From Planctomycetaceae bacterium (GTDB taxonomy: Bacteria > Planctomycetota > Planctomycetia > Pirellulales > UBA1268): a stretch of DNA of 47,389 bases. Below the pieces are notes generated by a model. That model did not search any database. It had not been told where the DNA came from and saw nothing but the letters and a program-made list of their open reading frames with translations. Position numbers and translations under genes: made by a program. Of the stretch, positions 16,802-27,900 are shown in pieces. Within the stretch, counting starts at the first letter, position 1. Every line of letters begins with the position of its first letter. The DNA is taken from contig CANHCU010000015.1 of assembly GCA_947459185.1 (NCBI GenBank), positions 1 through 47,389 on the forward strand. The letters are read 5' to 3'.

Positions 16802-16874
16802 AGGGGCGTAGCTCAACTGGCAGAGCGCTGGTCTCCAAAACCAGAGGTTGCGAGTTCGATCCCCGCCGCCCCTG
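16802..16874 (+). tRNA. tRNA-Trp (anticodon CCA)
   Basis: This is a 73-base cloverleaf. The acceptor pairs AGGGGCG with CGCCCCT and the anticodon stem is CTGGT/ACCAG with loop CTCCAAA. The T-stem GCGAG/CCCGC has one A-C mismatch. It lies between tuf and secE, the conserved bacterial position for this tRNA. Confidence 0.95.
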
Positions 16875-16941
16875 CATGAGAGTGATGATGGGCGCGACGG
16901 ACCGCACCCGGATCGGAACATAACCACGGACGTCAGGAACA

Positions 16942-17454
16942 ATGGCAGGCATTCAACACAATCAGACCGCGAGCGGCACGCTCTGGAGAGATCTCCTGAG
17001 CTTCGCCGTCTATAAGCGGAATCAGGGCAAGGTGACCCGGCAGGTCACCTTTGCTGTGCTTGCCATCACACTTGCTACCGGCGTGTGGCGGCTCGCGCAA
17101 CTGCTGCCCGCCTGGTTTGCCGGAGTCGATGGTTTTGCCGGCATCGGTGATGCCACGCTCGCCACGGGTGGTGCTGCCTATTCGCCCGACTTGGGCGTGC
17201 TCCGCTTTCTGGTGCCTGGTCTGCTGCTTGCCGCCGGGCTGTGGTTTCTGTTCCGACTTGTCAATTATCCGACATTCGCCGACTTCCTCATCGCCGTGGA
17301 AACGGAGATGACGAAGGTGTCGTGGCCCTCTGTCGACGAGGTCATCCGCAGCTCGGCCGTGGTTATCTTCCTGATCTTTGCGCTCGCGGCCATCCTCGCC
17401 GCCTACGATCTCTTCTGGTGGTTCGTGCTCCGAGCGATCCAGGGTCCGCGTTAA
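16942..17454 (+). CDS. secE: preprotein translocase subunit SecE
   Basis: SecE clamps SecY in the inner-membrane Sec channel. The 170-residue protein is longer than the single-span form. It has hydrophobic segments at about 35-55, 90-115 and 140-165, and the conserved cytoplasmic amphipathic helix 'ETEMTKVSWPSVDEV' just before the last span. A basic N-terminal stretch ('YKRNQGKVTRQ') precedes the first span. The three-span layout resembles the enterobacterial protein. It follows tRNA-Trp and precedes nusG by 36 bases, as in most bacteria. Confidence 0.95.
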   Translation: MAGIQHNQTASGTLWRDLLSFAVYKRNQGKVTRQVTFAVLAITLATGVWRLAQLLPAWFAGVDGFAGIGDATLATGGAAYSPDLGVLRFLVPGLLLAAGLWFLFRLVNYPTFADFLIAVETEMTKVSWPSVDEVIRSSAVVIFLIFALAAILAAYDLFWWFVLRAIQGPR

Positions 17455-17490
17455 GTCCCCAAGGGGAATCCCGAAGGCAGTCCGAAGTCC

Positions 17491-18279
17491 ATGAACGTTT
17501 CAAATCATCCGCACGACTCAGTCACGCCCGGCGACGAATCGGCCGCCATGGCTGCCGATTCGCATCGCCCTGCTGCCGACGACCACGCCGCGACCGCCGG
17601 CGGCTCCGTTGGCCACGAGCAAGCCGCCAGGGCCGATGACGATGATGATGACGGCACGCCCGCTGAACTGGCTGACCCGTTCTCGGGCAGCGAAGATGCC
17701 ACGCCGGTCTCCAGCTCCAACGATGACGCCGACCAGGAGATCGTCGGAGACCGCCATTGGTACATCCTGAAGGTCCAAAGCAATCGCGAGGATTCGATCC
17801 GCGAGACGCTTCTGCGGCGGATTCAGATGCAGGGCCTCGACAAATTTTTTGGCGAGGTGGTCGTTCCCAAGGAGCAGGTCACCGAGTTCAAGGGCGGCAA
17901 GAAGCGGGTGGTCTGGCGGAAGCTGTATCCCGGATACATCCTGGTGAACATGCTTCTCAACGACGAGACCTGGTATCTCGTGAGGGAAACCGGCGGCATC
18001 GGCGACTTCACTGGCTCAGCGGGGCGACCAAGCCCGATGCTGCCGCAGGACGTTGCCAAACTCCTCAACAAGGCCGAGGTCAAGGCCGATGAAGCGCCGC
18101 GGCTCAAGATCGCCTTCAAGAAGGGCGATCGCGTGAAGATCAACGAAGGCACCTTCGAAAATTTTGAAGGCGAGGTCGAGCAGATCGACGAGGCGAACGG
18201 GCGGGTTACGGTGATGCTCAGCATCTTCGGCCGCTCCACGCCGGTGGACATTGAATACTGGCAAATCGAGTCGGTGTAG
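17491..18279 (+). CDS. nusG: transcription termination/antitermination factor NusG
   Basis: NusG binds the RNA polymerase clamp and modulates elongation, Rho action and coupling to the ribosome. Residues from about 88 onward form the NGN domain ('HWYILKVQSNREDSIRETL' to 'YPGYILVNM'). A C-terminal KOW domain follows ('FKKGDRVKINEGTFENFEG'). The first 85 residues are an acidic, low-complexity extension with a DDDDD run that most bacterial NusG lack. At 262 residues it is well above the usual 180. Downstream in-frame ATGs exist but none gives a clean short form, so the extension is probably real. Confidence 0.96.
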   Translation: MNVSNHPHDSVTPGDESAAMAADSHRPAADDHAATAGGSVGHEQAARADDDDDDGTPAELADPFSGSEDATPVSSSNDDADQEIVGDRHWYILKVQSNREDSIRETLLRRIQMQGLDKFFGEVVVPKEQVTEFKGGKKRVVWRKLYPGYILVNMLLNDETWYLVRETGGIGDFTGSAGRPSPMLPQDVAKLLNKAEVKADEAPRLKIAFKKGDRVKINEGTFENFEGEVEQIDEANGRVTVMLSIFGRSTPVDIEYWQIESV

Positions 18280-18307
18280 GGATCGGTAGCAACGAAAGGG
18301 CAGGAAG

Positions 18308-18733
18308 ATGGCGAAGCAGATGGTTGGTCAGGCGAAGTTTCAGGTACCCGGTGGGCAGGCCACGCCGGCGCCCCCGGTCGGCACATCACTCGGCCGTTTT
18401 GGCATCAACCTTGGCCAGTTCGTCTCGCAGTTCAACGACCGCACCCGCGAGGCGGCAGGCATGCCGATCCCGGTGGTTGTCACCGTCTACAACGACCGGT
18501 CGTTTGAATTCATCACCAAGAGCCCGCCTGCAGCGGCGCTGCTGAAAAAAGCCGCAGGGCTTGCCAAGGGCTCGGGCGTGCCCAATAAGGACAAGGTCGG
18601 CAAGGTCACCAAAGCCCAACTCGACGAGATTGTCCGCCTGAAAACGCCCGATCTCAATGCCCGTGACGGCGAATATGCCCGCCGGATGATCGAGGGCACC
18701 GCTCGTAGCATGGGCATCACCGTCGAGGGTTGA
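18308..18733 (+). CDS. rplK: 50S ribosomal protein L11
   Basis: L11 binds the GTPase-associated centre of 23S rRNA. The 141-residue protein has the usual length. The N-terminal Pro-rich segment '[20 protein letters not shown]' and the C-terminal rRNA-binding domain with '[20 protein letters not shown]' are both complete. It starts 28 bases after nusG, preceded by a GAAAGGGCAGG-like ribosome binding site, and is followed 78 bases later by rplA. Confidence 0.98.
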   Translation: MAKQMVGQAKFQVPGGQATPAPPVGTSLGRFGINLGQFVSQFNDRTREAAGMPIPVVVTVYNDRSFEFITKSPPAAALLKKAAGLAKGSGVPNKDKVGKVTKAQLDEIVRLKTPDLNARDGEYARRMIEGTARSMGITVEG

Positions 18734-18811
18734 GTAGTCCGTCTTCCGAAGTATCGTTGTCGATCGTTTTATTCTCCACGTTTTTCAAGAGCACCTTCCA
18801 GGATTTCCGCC

Positions 18812-19492
18812 GTGTCCCTCTCCAAGCGCATGCGGGCGATGCTCGCCCTGAAGCCGAAGACCGACGACCCGATCCCGCTGGCTGACGCCGTGGGCGTCAT
18901 CAAGAGCTATCCGCCGGCCAAGTTCGACCAGACCGTCGAGATCCACATGCGTCTCGGCATCGATCCCAAGCAGGCCGATCAGATCATCCGAGGTTCGCTC
19001 GTTCTTCCGCACGGTATCGGCAAGGCCAAGCGAGTGGTCGTGTTTGCCAAGGGCAACCTTGCCGAAGACGCGAAGGCGGCTGGCGCCGAGGCGGTTGGCG
19101 GCGACGAACTTGCCAAGCGGATCAAGGAGGGTTGGACCGACTTCGACGTCTGCATCGCGGCTCCCGACATGATGGGTCTGGTCGGCCCGTTGGGTAAGGT
19201 ACTCGGCCCCAGAGGCCTGATGCCCAGCCCCCGCGCCGGCACCGTTACGGCCGACATCGGCAAGACGGTCAGCGAATACAAGGCGGGAAAGGTTGAGTTT
19301 CGCAACGATCCGACGGGCATTGTTCATGCCGTCGTCGGAAAGGCGAGCTTTGATGCCACGCAACTCGTTGCGAACATCCGTGCTTTCATCGACCACATTC
19401 AGGCCCTGCAGCCGTCGAGCGTACGAGGCCAGTTCGTCCGCAGCGTCTCGATTTCGGCCACCATGACACCAGGCGTCATGGTGGCTGCGTGA
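18812..19492 (+). CDS. rplA: 50S ribosomal protein L1
   Basis: L1 forms the mobile stalk near the tRNA E site and often represses its own operon. The 226-residue protein starts at GTG 18812 (AGGA upstream) and carries the signature '[20 protein letters not shown]' around residue 125. Its last codons ('[12 protein letters not shown]') lie within a perfect 11-bp inverted repeat. The mRNA therefore folds into a hairpin just before the stop, and a second small hairpin follows the stop. This could affect L10 translation downstream or mRNA processing. Confidence 0.97.
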   Translation: MSLSKRMRAMLALKPKTDDPIPLADAVGVIKSYPPAKFDQTVEIHMRLGIDPKQADQIIRGSLVLPHGIGKAKRVVVFAKGNLAEDAKAAGAEAVGGDELAKRIKEGWTDFDVCIAAPDMMGLVGPLGKVLGPRGLMPSPRAGTVTADIGKTVSEYKAGKVEFRNDPTGIVHAVVGKASFDATQLVANIRAFIDHIQALQPSSVRGQFVRSVSISATMTPGVMVAA

Positions 19493-19512
19493 CGCCTGCC
19501 GCCCGCGGCGGC
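19457..19512 (+). promoter_or_regulatory. two tandem hairpins at rplA end / rplJ leader
   Basis: GCCACCATGAC and GTCATGGTGGC form a perfect 11-bp stem with a 7-base loop across the last rplA codons. GCCGCC-CGC-GGCGGC follows the stop. Neither has a T-run. They lie in the 5' leader region of rplJ, where L10 autoregulation acts in other bacteria. Confidence 0.45.
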
Positions 19513-19579
19513 TAGAGCGTGCACGTGATTCCCGTTCAAACAGCACCCCGGTAACACCCTTGGTAAGAGCGATTTCGAC

Positions 19580-20131
19580 ATGAGCAAACTCGTCAAAGAC
19601 ATGTTGGTGGACGACCTGAAGAAGCGGCTCAACAACGTGGGCGATGTGGTCGTTGTCAGCCTCGGCAGGCTCGATGCCCAAAAAACGTCGCAGCTGCGCA
19701 ACACGCTGCGGAAGAAGAAGATTCAGCTGCAGCTGATCAAGAACAGCCTGGCACGCAGGGCCACGCTCGACACCCCTCTCGCGCCGGCTTTCTCCAAGAC
19801 CGAAGGCATGCTGGCGATCGCCTGGGGTGGAGAGGATGTCGTCGATCTCGCCAAGGAACTCGACCGGCTCTCATCCGTCAAGGACTTTGAGGGGCTCGAG
19901 TGCAAGGGTGGCGCTTTGGACGGCGCCCGCCTCGACGCTGGCGACATCAAGCGGGTCGCAAAGTGGCCCACCCGTTCGGAACAGCTCTCCATTCTCTCCG
20001 GCCAGATTTCTGGACTGGCGTCGACGCTTTCCGGCCAGATTCTGTCGGTCGGAGGCACGATCGCCGGTCAGATATCGTCTCGCGTAGAGGATCTGGAGAA
20101 GGCTTCAGGCGGAGAGGCTCCGGCTGCCTGA
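19580..20131 (+). CDS. rplJ: 50S ribosomal protein L10
   Basis: L10 anchors L7/L12 dimers to the ribosome stalk base. The 183-residue protein opens with 'MSKLVKDMLVDDLKKRL' and contains 'KIQLQLIKNSLARRA', the rRNA-binding part. The C-terminal helix with several hydrophobic heptads ('QISGLASTLSGQIL..') is the L12 docking region and looks somewhat extended and repetitive (SGQI/AGQI). The ribosome binding site is weak (GGTAAGAG at 13-20 bases upstream). Confidence 0.96.
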   Translation: MSKLVKDMLVDDLKKRLNNVGDVVVVSLGRLDAQKTSQLRNTLRKKKIQLQLIKNSLARRATLDTPLAPAFSKTEGMLAIAWGGEDVVDLAKELDRLSSVKDFEGLECKGGALDGARLDAGDIKRVAKWPTRSEQLSILSGQISGLASTLSGQILSVGGTIAGQISSRVEDLEKASGGEAPAA

Positions 20132-20142
20132 GCGGTCTTCCT

Positions 20143-20200
20143 GTGAGTGGCCTCAATTTCCACGGTCTATTCCGTGAATTTTGAGGTGGCCTTCACTCAC
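20143..20200 (+). promoter_or_regulatory. 58-base hairpin between rplJ and rplL
   Basis: GTGAGTG pairs with CACTCAC at the base. Inside, CCTCAA/TTGAGG and CACGG/CCGTG continue the stem with small bulges to a TCTATT loop. It is a strong mRNA structure in the 248-base rplJ-rplL gap and could tune the L10:L12 ratio by attenuation, processing or stabilisation. Confidence 0.55.
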
Positions 20201-20245
20201 GCAAAGTTCATGGTATGACATTGGGTTCCCCTCAAAGCTATTCAG

Positions 20246-20285
20246 GGCGATTCAAGGCGATTTAAGGCGATTTAAGGCGATTTGG
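20246..20285 (+). repeat. 10-base tandem repeat GGCGATTTAA, four copies
   Basis: Four copies in phase (GGCGATTCAA, two of GGCGATTTAA, GGCGATTTGG) lie in the rplL leader about 95 bases before its start. A 10-base period is close to a DNA helical turn, but no function is shown. Confidence 0.75.
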
Positions 20286-20379
20286 GTACGGCCCCAACCC
20301 TCAATCATTCAATTCACATCACACCTGACTGGTCGTGCCTATCGACCGTCATTTTTTCGACAGAAAGGGATCTCGAGCG

Positions 20380-20799
20380 ATGGCAACGGCTGAAGCAACG
20401 CGTGAATTCACGAAGGACACCAAGGATCTCGGCGACAAGATCGTCGGCTTGACTCTGAAGGCTGCAAAGGAACTGTCGGACTACCTCGACGAGGTTCACG
20501 GCATCAAGCCGGCGGCCGGCGGCGCGGTGATGATGGCCGCTCCTGGTGCAGGTGGTGCAGGCGGTGCCGCCGAGGCCGCCGCTGAGAAGACCGAATTCGA
20601 CGTCGTTCTCGATGCCTTTGGTGACAACAAGATCGGTGTCATCAAGGTCGTCCGTGCGGCAACGGGCTTGGGCCTTAAGGAAGCCAAGGATCTGGTCGAG
20701 GGTGCTCCGGCGAAGGTCAAGGAAGGGATTTCCAAGGCCGATGCCGAGAAGCTGAAGAAGGAACTCGAGGATTCGGGCGCCAAGGTTTCCATCAAGTAA
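20380..20799 (+). CDS. rplL: 50S ribosomal protein L7/L12
   Basis: L7/L12 forms the flexible stalk that recruits translation GTPases. The 139-residue protein has an N-terminal dimerisation domain, an Ala/Gly-rich hinge ('[17 protein letters not shown]') and the conserved C-terminal domain ('[20 protein letters not shown]', then '[12 protein letters not shown]'). It is longer than the usual 120-130 residues, mainly at the N-terminus. The start is ATG 20380, with AGAAAGGGA upstream, rather than the ATG at 20335. Confidence 0.98.
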   Translation: MATAEATREFTKDTKDLGDKIVGLTLKAAKELSDYLDEVHGIKPAAGGAVMMAAPGAGGAGGAAEAAAEKTEFDVVLDAFGDNKIGVIKVVRAATGLGLKEAKDLVEGAPAKVKEGISKADAEKLKKELEDSGAKVSIK

Positions 20800-20817
20800 A
20801 ACCAGCAAAAACAAGCC

Positions 20818-20853
20818 ATTGGCAGGCGGAGGCTTGGTCTTCCGCCTGCCAAT
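20818..20853 (+). promoter_or_regulatory. 13-bp perfect hairpin between rplL and rpoB
   Basis: ATTGGCAGGCGGA and its exact complement flank a 10-base loop 18 bases after the rplL stop. No T-run follows. In enterobacteria the rplL-rpoB gap carries a partial terminator and an RNase III site, and this hairpin is placed to do something similar. Confidence 0.6.
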
Positions 20854-20862
20854 TGGTATAGT
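20834..20862 (+). promoter_or_regulatory. possible internal promoter for rpoBC
   Basis: TTGGTC and TATAGT are separated by 17 bases, overlapping the hairpin. They lie about 215 bases before the rpoB start. This rests on consensus matching only. Confidence 0.3.
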
Positions 20863-21078
20863 ATTTGCTGTTCAGTTGCCGCGCCCTCTTGCCCTGCCTA
20901 TCTGCTCTTCTCTGTCCTGTCGGTGCCGCTGCGTTCAATGGCCCCCGCTCGATAGCCATGCCTTGGGATTTGTTTGTCCCAAGCCAGGCTTTTTTGAACG
21001 GTGCGGGCGTCTGACCGAGCCAGTGCCGCCTTCAGTTTACACACAGTCTCAGACGCCCCGTTCAGGAGCCTTTCCTCT

Positions 21079-24000
21079 ATGGCAACTCGCGCCGTCCGCC
21101 GTCTCCAGCCCACTGAGGTTCGTCACTTCGGCAGCCGCCGCGTCAGCCACTCCATTCCCGATCTCACCGAGATCCAGACTCGCTTCTACGATGCGTTTCT
21201 CCAATACGACGTGCCGTCGAACAAGCGGAAGGATCACGGGATCGAGGGCGTGCTCCGTGAGATTTTCCCGATTGAGAGCTATGACAAGACCGTCAAGATC
21301 GAGTACCTGCGGTACGAACTCGGAAAGCCCCGGTATGATCCAGACGAGTGCCGCCAGCTTCGACTGACTTACGGCCGCCCGCTCCGCGTCACGCTGCGCC
21401 TCACCCGGGAACAGCCGATCGAGGAAGAGGTCTATCTCGGCGACATCCCGATCATGCTCGGTGGTGGTGAGTTCATCATCAACGGTGCCGAGCGTGTCGT
21501 TGTCAGCCAGTTGCATCGCTCCCCTGGTATCGACTTCGTCGCCGACACCGAGTCGAGCGATCGCAAGACGTACAACTGCCGAATCATCCCGGAGCGTGGC
21601 AGCTGGATCGAGCTCAACGTTTCCAAGAAGGACACCCTCCAGGTACGCATCGATCAGAGCGGCAAGTTTTCAGCGCTCACGCTGTTGCGGGCCATGGACC
21701 CGAAGTTCAGCCGTGACTCCGAGATTCTCAAGCTGTTCTACAAGACGTCGGTGGAGAAGGTCGCTGGTGGCCGCAGCGTGCCGAAGCTCGAGGGCCGGAT
21801 CGCTGTCGACGACATCGTCTACCCAAAGGGAAGCGAGCGGGCTGGCGAGATCATTGTCGATGCCGGCGTGAAGATCTCGCACGACATGGCCGAGTTGATC
21901 TGCACTTCCGGCCTGAAGGCGGTCGAGGTGATGCAGGAGCAGAAGGTTCCGCTCCTGATGAACAGCCTCAAGGAAGACTCCGACGAATCGAAGAAGCGGA
22001 CGGCAGTCGCCCCCAGCCACGAAGATGCGCTGGTGCGGATCTATCAGCGGCTCCGACCGGGCAATCCGCCGGCGCTCGACAAGGCGCGGACGCTGTTCGA
22101 CGAGAAGTTCAAGGACACCAACCGGTACCGTCTCGGCAGGGTTGGTCGCTTCCGAATCAATCGCAAGCTCGGGCTGTCAGTGCCGGAAACCGAGATGACG
22201 CTGCGGCCGGATGACCTGATTGCCGCCATCAAGTACATGCTGCAACTCAGCGAAGGAGAGGGCGAGGTTGAAGTCGACGACATCGACCACCTCGGAAACC
22301 GCCGCCTTCGCACGATCGACGAACTCGCCAGCGACGAATTGCGGAAGGGCTTTCTCAAGCTCCGCCGCACTGTGCAGGAGCGAATGAGCCTCAAGGACGT
22401 GGCGGAAATGTCGCCCCGGACGCTCATCAACCCCAAGAGCATTTCGGCCGCGATCGAATACTTCTTCGGCCGGGGTGAACTTTCGCAGGTGGTTGACCAG
22501 ACGAACCCGCTCTCGATGCTCACGCACGAGCGACGCCTCTCCGCGCTCGGCCCGGGCGGCCTGAATCGGAAGCGAGCCGGCTTTGAAGTCCGCGACGTTC
22601 ATATTTCGCACTACGGCCGCATCTGCCCCATCGAAACACCGGAAGGCACGAACATCGGTCTGATCTCGAGCCTGGCCATTTACTCCGGGGTCGATTCGTA
22701 CGGCTTCCTCGTCACTCCGTACCGCAAGGTCTCGAAGTGCAAGTTGACCGACGACGTGGTCTGGCTCCGCGCCGACGAAGAGCATGACGCTCACCTTGCG
22801 CCGGCGGATGCGACGGTGGTGGACGGCAAACTGGAGGGCGACACCATCATCGCCCGGTATCGCGGTGACTTCGTCCTCGTGCCCGCCGACGCCATCGAAT
22901 ACATCGACGTCGCGCCGAGCCAAATGGTGGGCGTGTCGGCCGGCCTGATTCCGTTCCTCGAGCACGACGACGCCAATCGCGCCTTGATGGGCTCCAACAT
23001 GCAGCGGCAGGCCGTGCCGCTCCTGGTGACCGAGCCGCCGATCGTAGGCACGGGAATGGAGCGGGATGTGGCGGTCAATTCCGGCCTGATCGTTCGGGCA
23101 GCCAAGAAGGGGACTGTCTCCTACGTCGATGCCGAATCGATCGAGGTGACTCCGGCGTCCGGGTCGGTGGACAGCTACAAACTCCGGAAGTACGTCGGAC
23201 TCAATGAGCGGACGTGTCAGAATCAAAAGCCGATCGTGCAGCTCGGCCAGAAGGTGGACAAGGGCGATGTACTGGCTGACGGTGCCGCCACCTACAAGGG
23301 CGAGTTGGCCCTCGGCCGCAACGTGCTCGTCGGCTTCATGGCCTGGGACGGCTTCAACTTCGAAGACGCCATCATCATCAGCGAGGAACTGGTGGAAGAC
23401 GATGTCTACACCTCGATCCACATCGAGGAGTACGACATCGAGATTCGTGACACGAAGCTTGGTCGCGAGGAATTCACTCGCGACATACCCAATGTCGGCG
23501 AACGTGCCCTGCACAATCTCGATGAAAGCGGCATCGTCCGCATCGGCACCTATGTCAGGCCTGGTGACATCCTCGTCGGTAAGGTTTCGCCAAAGAGTAA
23601 AACTGAACTGACTCCTGAAGAGAAACTGCTGCACGCCATCTTCGGCCGTGCTGGCGAGGACGTGAAGAACGACTCGCTGGAGGTTCCCTCCGGTGTCGAA
23701 GGCATCGTGATCGCGGCCGAGAAATTCTCCCGGCGGATGAGCCTCTCCGAAGAGGAGCGCCGCGAGTTTGAGAAACAGCTCAAAGAGGCGGAGAACATCG
23801 GCAATGCGGAGATCGCCGAGGTGTTTGCCGCGATGGTCGCCGAACTGGAGAAGGTGCTCCAAAAGCCGCTGACCGCGGCAGACGGCAGCCCGCTGGTACG
23901 AAATCAGGATCATAAGGTCGTGGCCGAGCGGGCAGCCGCCTTCAAGCTCGACGACCTCGACATCCGCTCTCCTCAACGGAAGACCGAGGTCGAGAAGGTT

Positions 24001-24831
24001 GTCAAGACAATGTGGCCTGCTGTTGATGCTGCAGTGGACGCCCGCGATCGCCGTCTCAACAGCATGAAGCGCGGCGATGAGCTGCGGCCAGGTGTGCTGC
24101 AGATGGTGAAGGTCTACGTCGCTGCACGCCGCGTGATTTCGGTCGGCGACAAGATGGCCGGCCGTCACGGCAACAAGGGTGTGATCGCCAAGATCCTGCC
24201 AAAGGAGGACATGCCCTTCCTGGCTGACGGGACTCCGATCCAGATCCTGCTGAATCCCCTCGGCGTGCCAAGCCGCATGAACGTGGGACAGATTCTGGAG
24301 ACGCATCTGGGATGGGCTGGCATGAAGCTCGGTTTTCAGGCCATCACACCGGTGTTCGACGGTGCCAGCGAGGAAGACATTAACGACGTGCTGGATACCG
24401 CCGGCCTGCCGCGGCACGGCAAGGCCCAACTCTATGACGGTCGCACCGGCGAAAAGATGGAGCAGGAGACAACCGTCGGCTACATCTACATGCTCAAACT
24501 CCACCACCTCGTTGACGACAAGGTGCATGCCCGGTCGACCGGCCCCTACTCGCTCATCACGCAGCAGCCGCTGGGTGGCAAGGCCCGGTTCGGCGGTCAG
24601 CGATTTGGCGAGATGGAAGTCTGGGCCTTGGAGGCTTACGGCGCTGCCTACATCCTCCAAGAACTCCTCACCGTCAAGAGCGACGACGTGGAGGGCCGCA
24701 CCAAGATTTACGAGAGCATGGTGAAGGGCGAGAATACGCTCGAAGCGGGCACACCTGCCAGCTTCGACGTGCTCACCAACGAAATTCGCGGCCTGGCCCT
24801 CAACATGCAACTGGAAAAACGACGGGTGTAG
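21079..24831 (+). CDS. rpoB: DNA-directed RNA polymerase subunit beta
   Basis: This is the 1250-residue beta subunit of the core polymerase. Conserved blocks include '[19 protein letters not shown]', the rifampicin-region helices around '[22 protein letters not shown]', 'GRHGNKGVI' and the C-terminal clamp '[24 protein letters not shown]'. The ORF track starts 26 residues early. ATG 21079 with CAGGAG about ten bases upstream is the better start and gives '[14 protein letters not shown]'. The length suits a beta subunit lacking the large enterobacterial insertions. It is followed after 164 bases by rpoC. Confidence 0.98.
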   Translation: MATRAVRRLQPTEVRHFGSRRVSHSIPDLTEIQTRFYDAFLQYDVPSNKRKDHGIEGVLREIFPIESYDKTVKIEYLRYELGKPRYDPDECRQLRLTYGRPLRVTLRLTREQPIEEEVYLGDIPIMLGGGEFIINGAERVVVSQLHRSPGIDFVADTESSDRKTYNCRIIPERGSWIELNVSKKDTLQVRIDQSGKFSALTLLRAMDPKFSRDSEILKLFYKTSVEKVAGGRSVPKLEGRIAVDDIVYPKGSERAGEIIVDAGVKISHDMAELICTSGLKAVEVMQEQKVPLLMNSLKEDSDESKKRTAVAPSHEDALVRIYQRLRPGNPPALDKARTLFDEKFKDTNRYRLGRVGRFRINRKLGLSVPETEMTLRPDDLIAAIKYMLQLSEGEGEVEVDDIDHLGNRRLRTIDELASDELRKGFLKLRRTVQERMSLKDVAEMSPRTLINPKSISAAIEYFFGRGELSQVVDQTNPLSMLTHERRLSALGPGGLNRKRAGFEVRDVHISHYGRICPIETPEGTNIGLISSLAIYSGVDSYGFLVTPYRKVSKCKLTDDVVWLRADEEHDAHLAPADATVVDGKLEGDTIIARYRGDFVLVPADAIEYIDVAPSQMVGVSAGLIPFLEHDDANRALMGSNMQRQAVPLLVTEPPIVGTGMERDVAVNSGLIVRAAKKGTVSYVDAESIEVTPASGSVDSYKLRKYVGLNERTCQNQKPIVQLGQKVDKGDVLADGAATYKGELALGRNVLVGFMAWDGFNFEDAIIISEELVEDDVYTSIHIEEYDIEIRDTKLGREEFTRDIPNVGERALHNLDESGIVRIGTYVRPGDILVGKVSPKSKTELTPEEKLLHAIFGRAGEDVKNDSLEVPSGVEGIVIAAEKFSRRMSLSEEERREFEKQLKEAENIGNAEIAEVFAAMVAELEKVLQKPLTAADGSPLVRNQDHKVVAERAAAFKLDDLDIRSPQRKTEVEKVVKTMWPAVDAAVDARDRRLNSMKRGDELRPGVLQMVKVYVAARRVISVGDKMAGRHGNKGVIAKILPKEDMPFLADGTPIQILLNPLGVPSRMNVGQILETHLGWAGMKLGFQAITPVFDGASEEDINDVLDTAGLPRHGKAQLYDGRTGEKMEQETTVGYIYMLKLHHLVDDKVHARSTGPYSLITQQPLGGKARFGGQRFGEMEVWALEAYGAAYILQELLTVKSDDVEGRTKIYESMVKGENTLEAGTPASFDVLTNEIRGLALNMQLEKRRV

Positions 24832-24995
24832 CAGAGAACCACGTCATCCAACGGCAGGACACCGCCGGGGCGGCAGAAGCCTCCTCGCGGTGGCCGAGGC
24901 GGCCAAAAGCTCGTCGAGCTTCAGCCGACCCCGGCTCCCCCGATTCAACAGCAGACGATTGATCGCAAACGGTACTGAACAAGAGGAGCATCCAC

Positions 24996-27900
24996 GTGAG
25001 CATCGGCGAATCCACCTACGATCGCGTCAATGACTATTCGGCCGTGAAGATCAGTCTGGCACGTCCGCACGACATTCGCAGTTGGTCGTTCGGCGAGGTG
25101 AAGAAGCCCGAGACGATCAATTACCGCACCTACCGTCCTGAGAAGGACGGACTGATGTGCGAAAAGATATTTGGACCCGAGAAAGACTGGGAGTGCTCCT
25201 GCGGCAAGTATCGCGGGATGAAGTACAAGGGGATGATCTGCGATCGATGCGGCGTGAAGGTGACGCACAGCCGCGTCCGTCGAAAGCGCATGGGCCACAT
25301 CGAATTGGCCGCCCCGGTGGTTCACATCTGGTTCTTCAAGGCGATGCCGAGCCGCTTGGGTGCGTTGCTCGACATGAAGACCTCGAGCCTGGAGAAGGTG
25401 ATCTACTTCCAGGACTACGTAGTGCTCGACCCCAAGGATACGCCGCTGAAGAAGCAGCAACTCCTGACTGAGGAAGAGTTCCGCGAGGCCCGCAACACCT
25501 ACGGCGAGACCGGCTTCGAGGCCGAAATGGGAGCCGAGGCGGTTCGCAAACTGCTCCTCTCGCTCGACCTCGTGACCCTCTCGAAAGACCTCCGCGTCGA
25601 ACTCGCCACGACCAACAGCAAGCAGAAGAAGAAGGATCTCGTCAATCGCCTGAAGATCGTCGAGGCGATCCGTGACAGTGAGAACAAGCCCGAGTGGATC
25701 GTGCTTGATGTGATCCCTGTCATTCCGCCTGACCTGCGGCCGCTTGTGATGCTCGACTCGGGCAACTTCGCCACCAGCGACTTGAACGATCTCTACCGCC
25801 GCATCATCAATCGCAATAACCGCCTCAAGAAACTCGTTGACTTAAACGCTCCCGAGGTGATCATTCGCAATGAGAAGCGGATGTTGCAGCAGTCTGTCGA
25901 TGCGCTCTTCGACAACAATCGCTGCAAGCGGCCGGTGCTGGCATCGAGTAACCGCCCGCTCAAGAGCCTCACCGACATGATCAAGGGCAAGCAGGGCCGC
26001 TTCCGCGAGAATCTGCTCGGCAAACGCGTTGACTACTCCGCCCGGAGCGTGATCGTGGTGGGGCCCAACCTGCGGCTCCATCAGTGCGGTCTGCCGAAGA
26101 AGATCGCCCTCGAGCTCTACCAGCCCTTCATCATCCGGCGGCTCAAGGAACTCGGCCATGCCGACACCATCAAAAGCGCCAAGAAGATGCTTGAGCGCAA
26201 GGATGCCGAGGTGTGGGACATCCTCGAAGAGGTGATCCGCAACCACCCGGTGCTGCTGAATCGCGCTCCCACCCTGCATCGCATGGGCATTCAGGCCTTC
26301 GAGCCGATGCTCGTCGAGGGCAACGCGATCAAGCTTCATCCACTGGTCTGCAAGGGCTTCAACGCTGACTTCGACGGCGACCAGATGGCCGTGCATCTGC
26401 CGCTCTCCATCGAGGCACAGGTCGAGGCCCACACGCTGATGCTGTCCACCAACAACATCTTCAGCCCTGCCAACGGCGCCCCGATCATCAGCCCGTCCCA
26501 GGACGTGGTGATGGGTTGCTACTACCTCACGATGCTGCTACTCGGCCGCAAGGGCGAGGGCATGGTCTTCAAGAACGTCGAGGAGGTGGAACTGGCACAC
26601 TCGCTTGGCAAGGTCGACACCCATGCCAAGATTCGGGTCAAGCTGCCAGCCGGTCGTCGCCTGAAGACAGACGTCGAAGCGCTCGGCAAGCCCGGCGCTG
26701 TGATTGAGACGACCGTCGGCCGCGTGTTGTTCAATTCGATCCTGCCGGAAGGGATGCTCTTCTACAACATTCCGATGCGATCGAGCGAACTCGCCCGAGT
26801 CATCTCCGACTGCTACCAGGCGCTTGGTCGCCGCAAGACGATCGATCTGCTCGACAACATGAACCGCGTCGGCTTCAGTTGGAGCACGCGGAGCGGCCTC
26901 TCCTTCGCCACGGACGACCTGATCACGCCCGCAAACAAGGGGCGGATCATCGGGAGTGCGGAGAAGGACGTTTTGAAGATCATGAAGCTCTACCAGCGTG
27001 GCGTGATCACCGACGGCGAACGCTACAACCAGGTGCTTGACGCCTGGACGCACGCCCGCGAGCAGATCACCAAGGAGATGATGGACGAACTCGAGCAAGA
27101 CACCGACGCCCGGGATACGCGTTACGCCGGCTACGTGAACCCGATCTTCCTGATGGCGCATTCCGGTGCCCGAGGCGGCGTTGAGCAGATCCGGCAACTC
27201 GCTGGCATGCGAGGCCTGATGGCCAAGCCGTCTGGCAAGATTATCGAGACGCCGATCAAGGCGAACTTCCGTGAAGGCCTCACCGTGCTCGAGTACTTCA
27301 GCTCCACGCACGGTGCCCGCAAGGGTCTCGCCGATACGGCACTCAAGACGGCCGACTCGGGATATCTCACCCGCAAGTTGGCCGACGTGGCGCAGAACGT
27401 GGTCGTGACCATGCACGACTGCGGCACCACGCAGGGCATCGACAAGACGGTCATCTATCGTGGCGAGAAGGTCGAGGTCAGCCTCGCCGACAGCATCCGC
27501 GGCCGTACCAGCCGTGCCAACATCGTGAACCCGATCACCGATGAGGTGGTCGTGCATGAGGACGAACTGATCACCCGCACCATGGCCCGGCAGATCGAGG
27601 AACTCGGGCTTGAAAAAATCCAGGTTCGCAGTGCCCTCACTTGCGAAGCGCCCCTGGGCGTCTGCCGCCTCTGTTATGGCATGGATCTCTCCACAGGCTC
27701 GATGGTGGAAGAGGGCATGGCTGTCGGCATCATCGCGGCCCAGAGCATCGGCGAACCGGGTACGCAGTTGACGATGCGAACGTTCCACATCGGTGGTGTC
27801 GGTCAGCGTGCCATCGAGGAGAACGAGAGCCGTTCCAAGCGGGCTGGAACCGTCAAATTCACGCGTCTTCGGACGGTCCAGAACGAACAGGGTGAGCAGA

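Noticed and set aside
20246-20285. Iteron-like origin or operator
   Set aside because: Four 10-base repeats lie inside the ribosomal protein transcript, with no DnaA boxes or replication genes nearby.
22177-24810. 877-residue minus-strand ORF opposite rpoB
   Set aside because: It is a shadow of the high-GC rpoB gene; the plus-strand frame encodes an unmistakable beta subunit and the antisense protein shows no family motifs.
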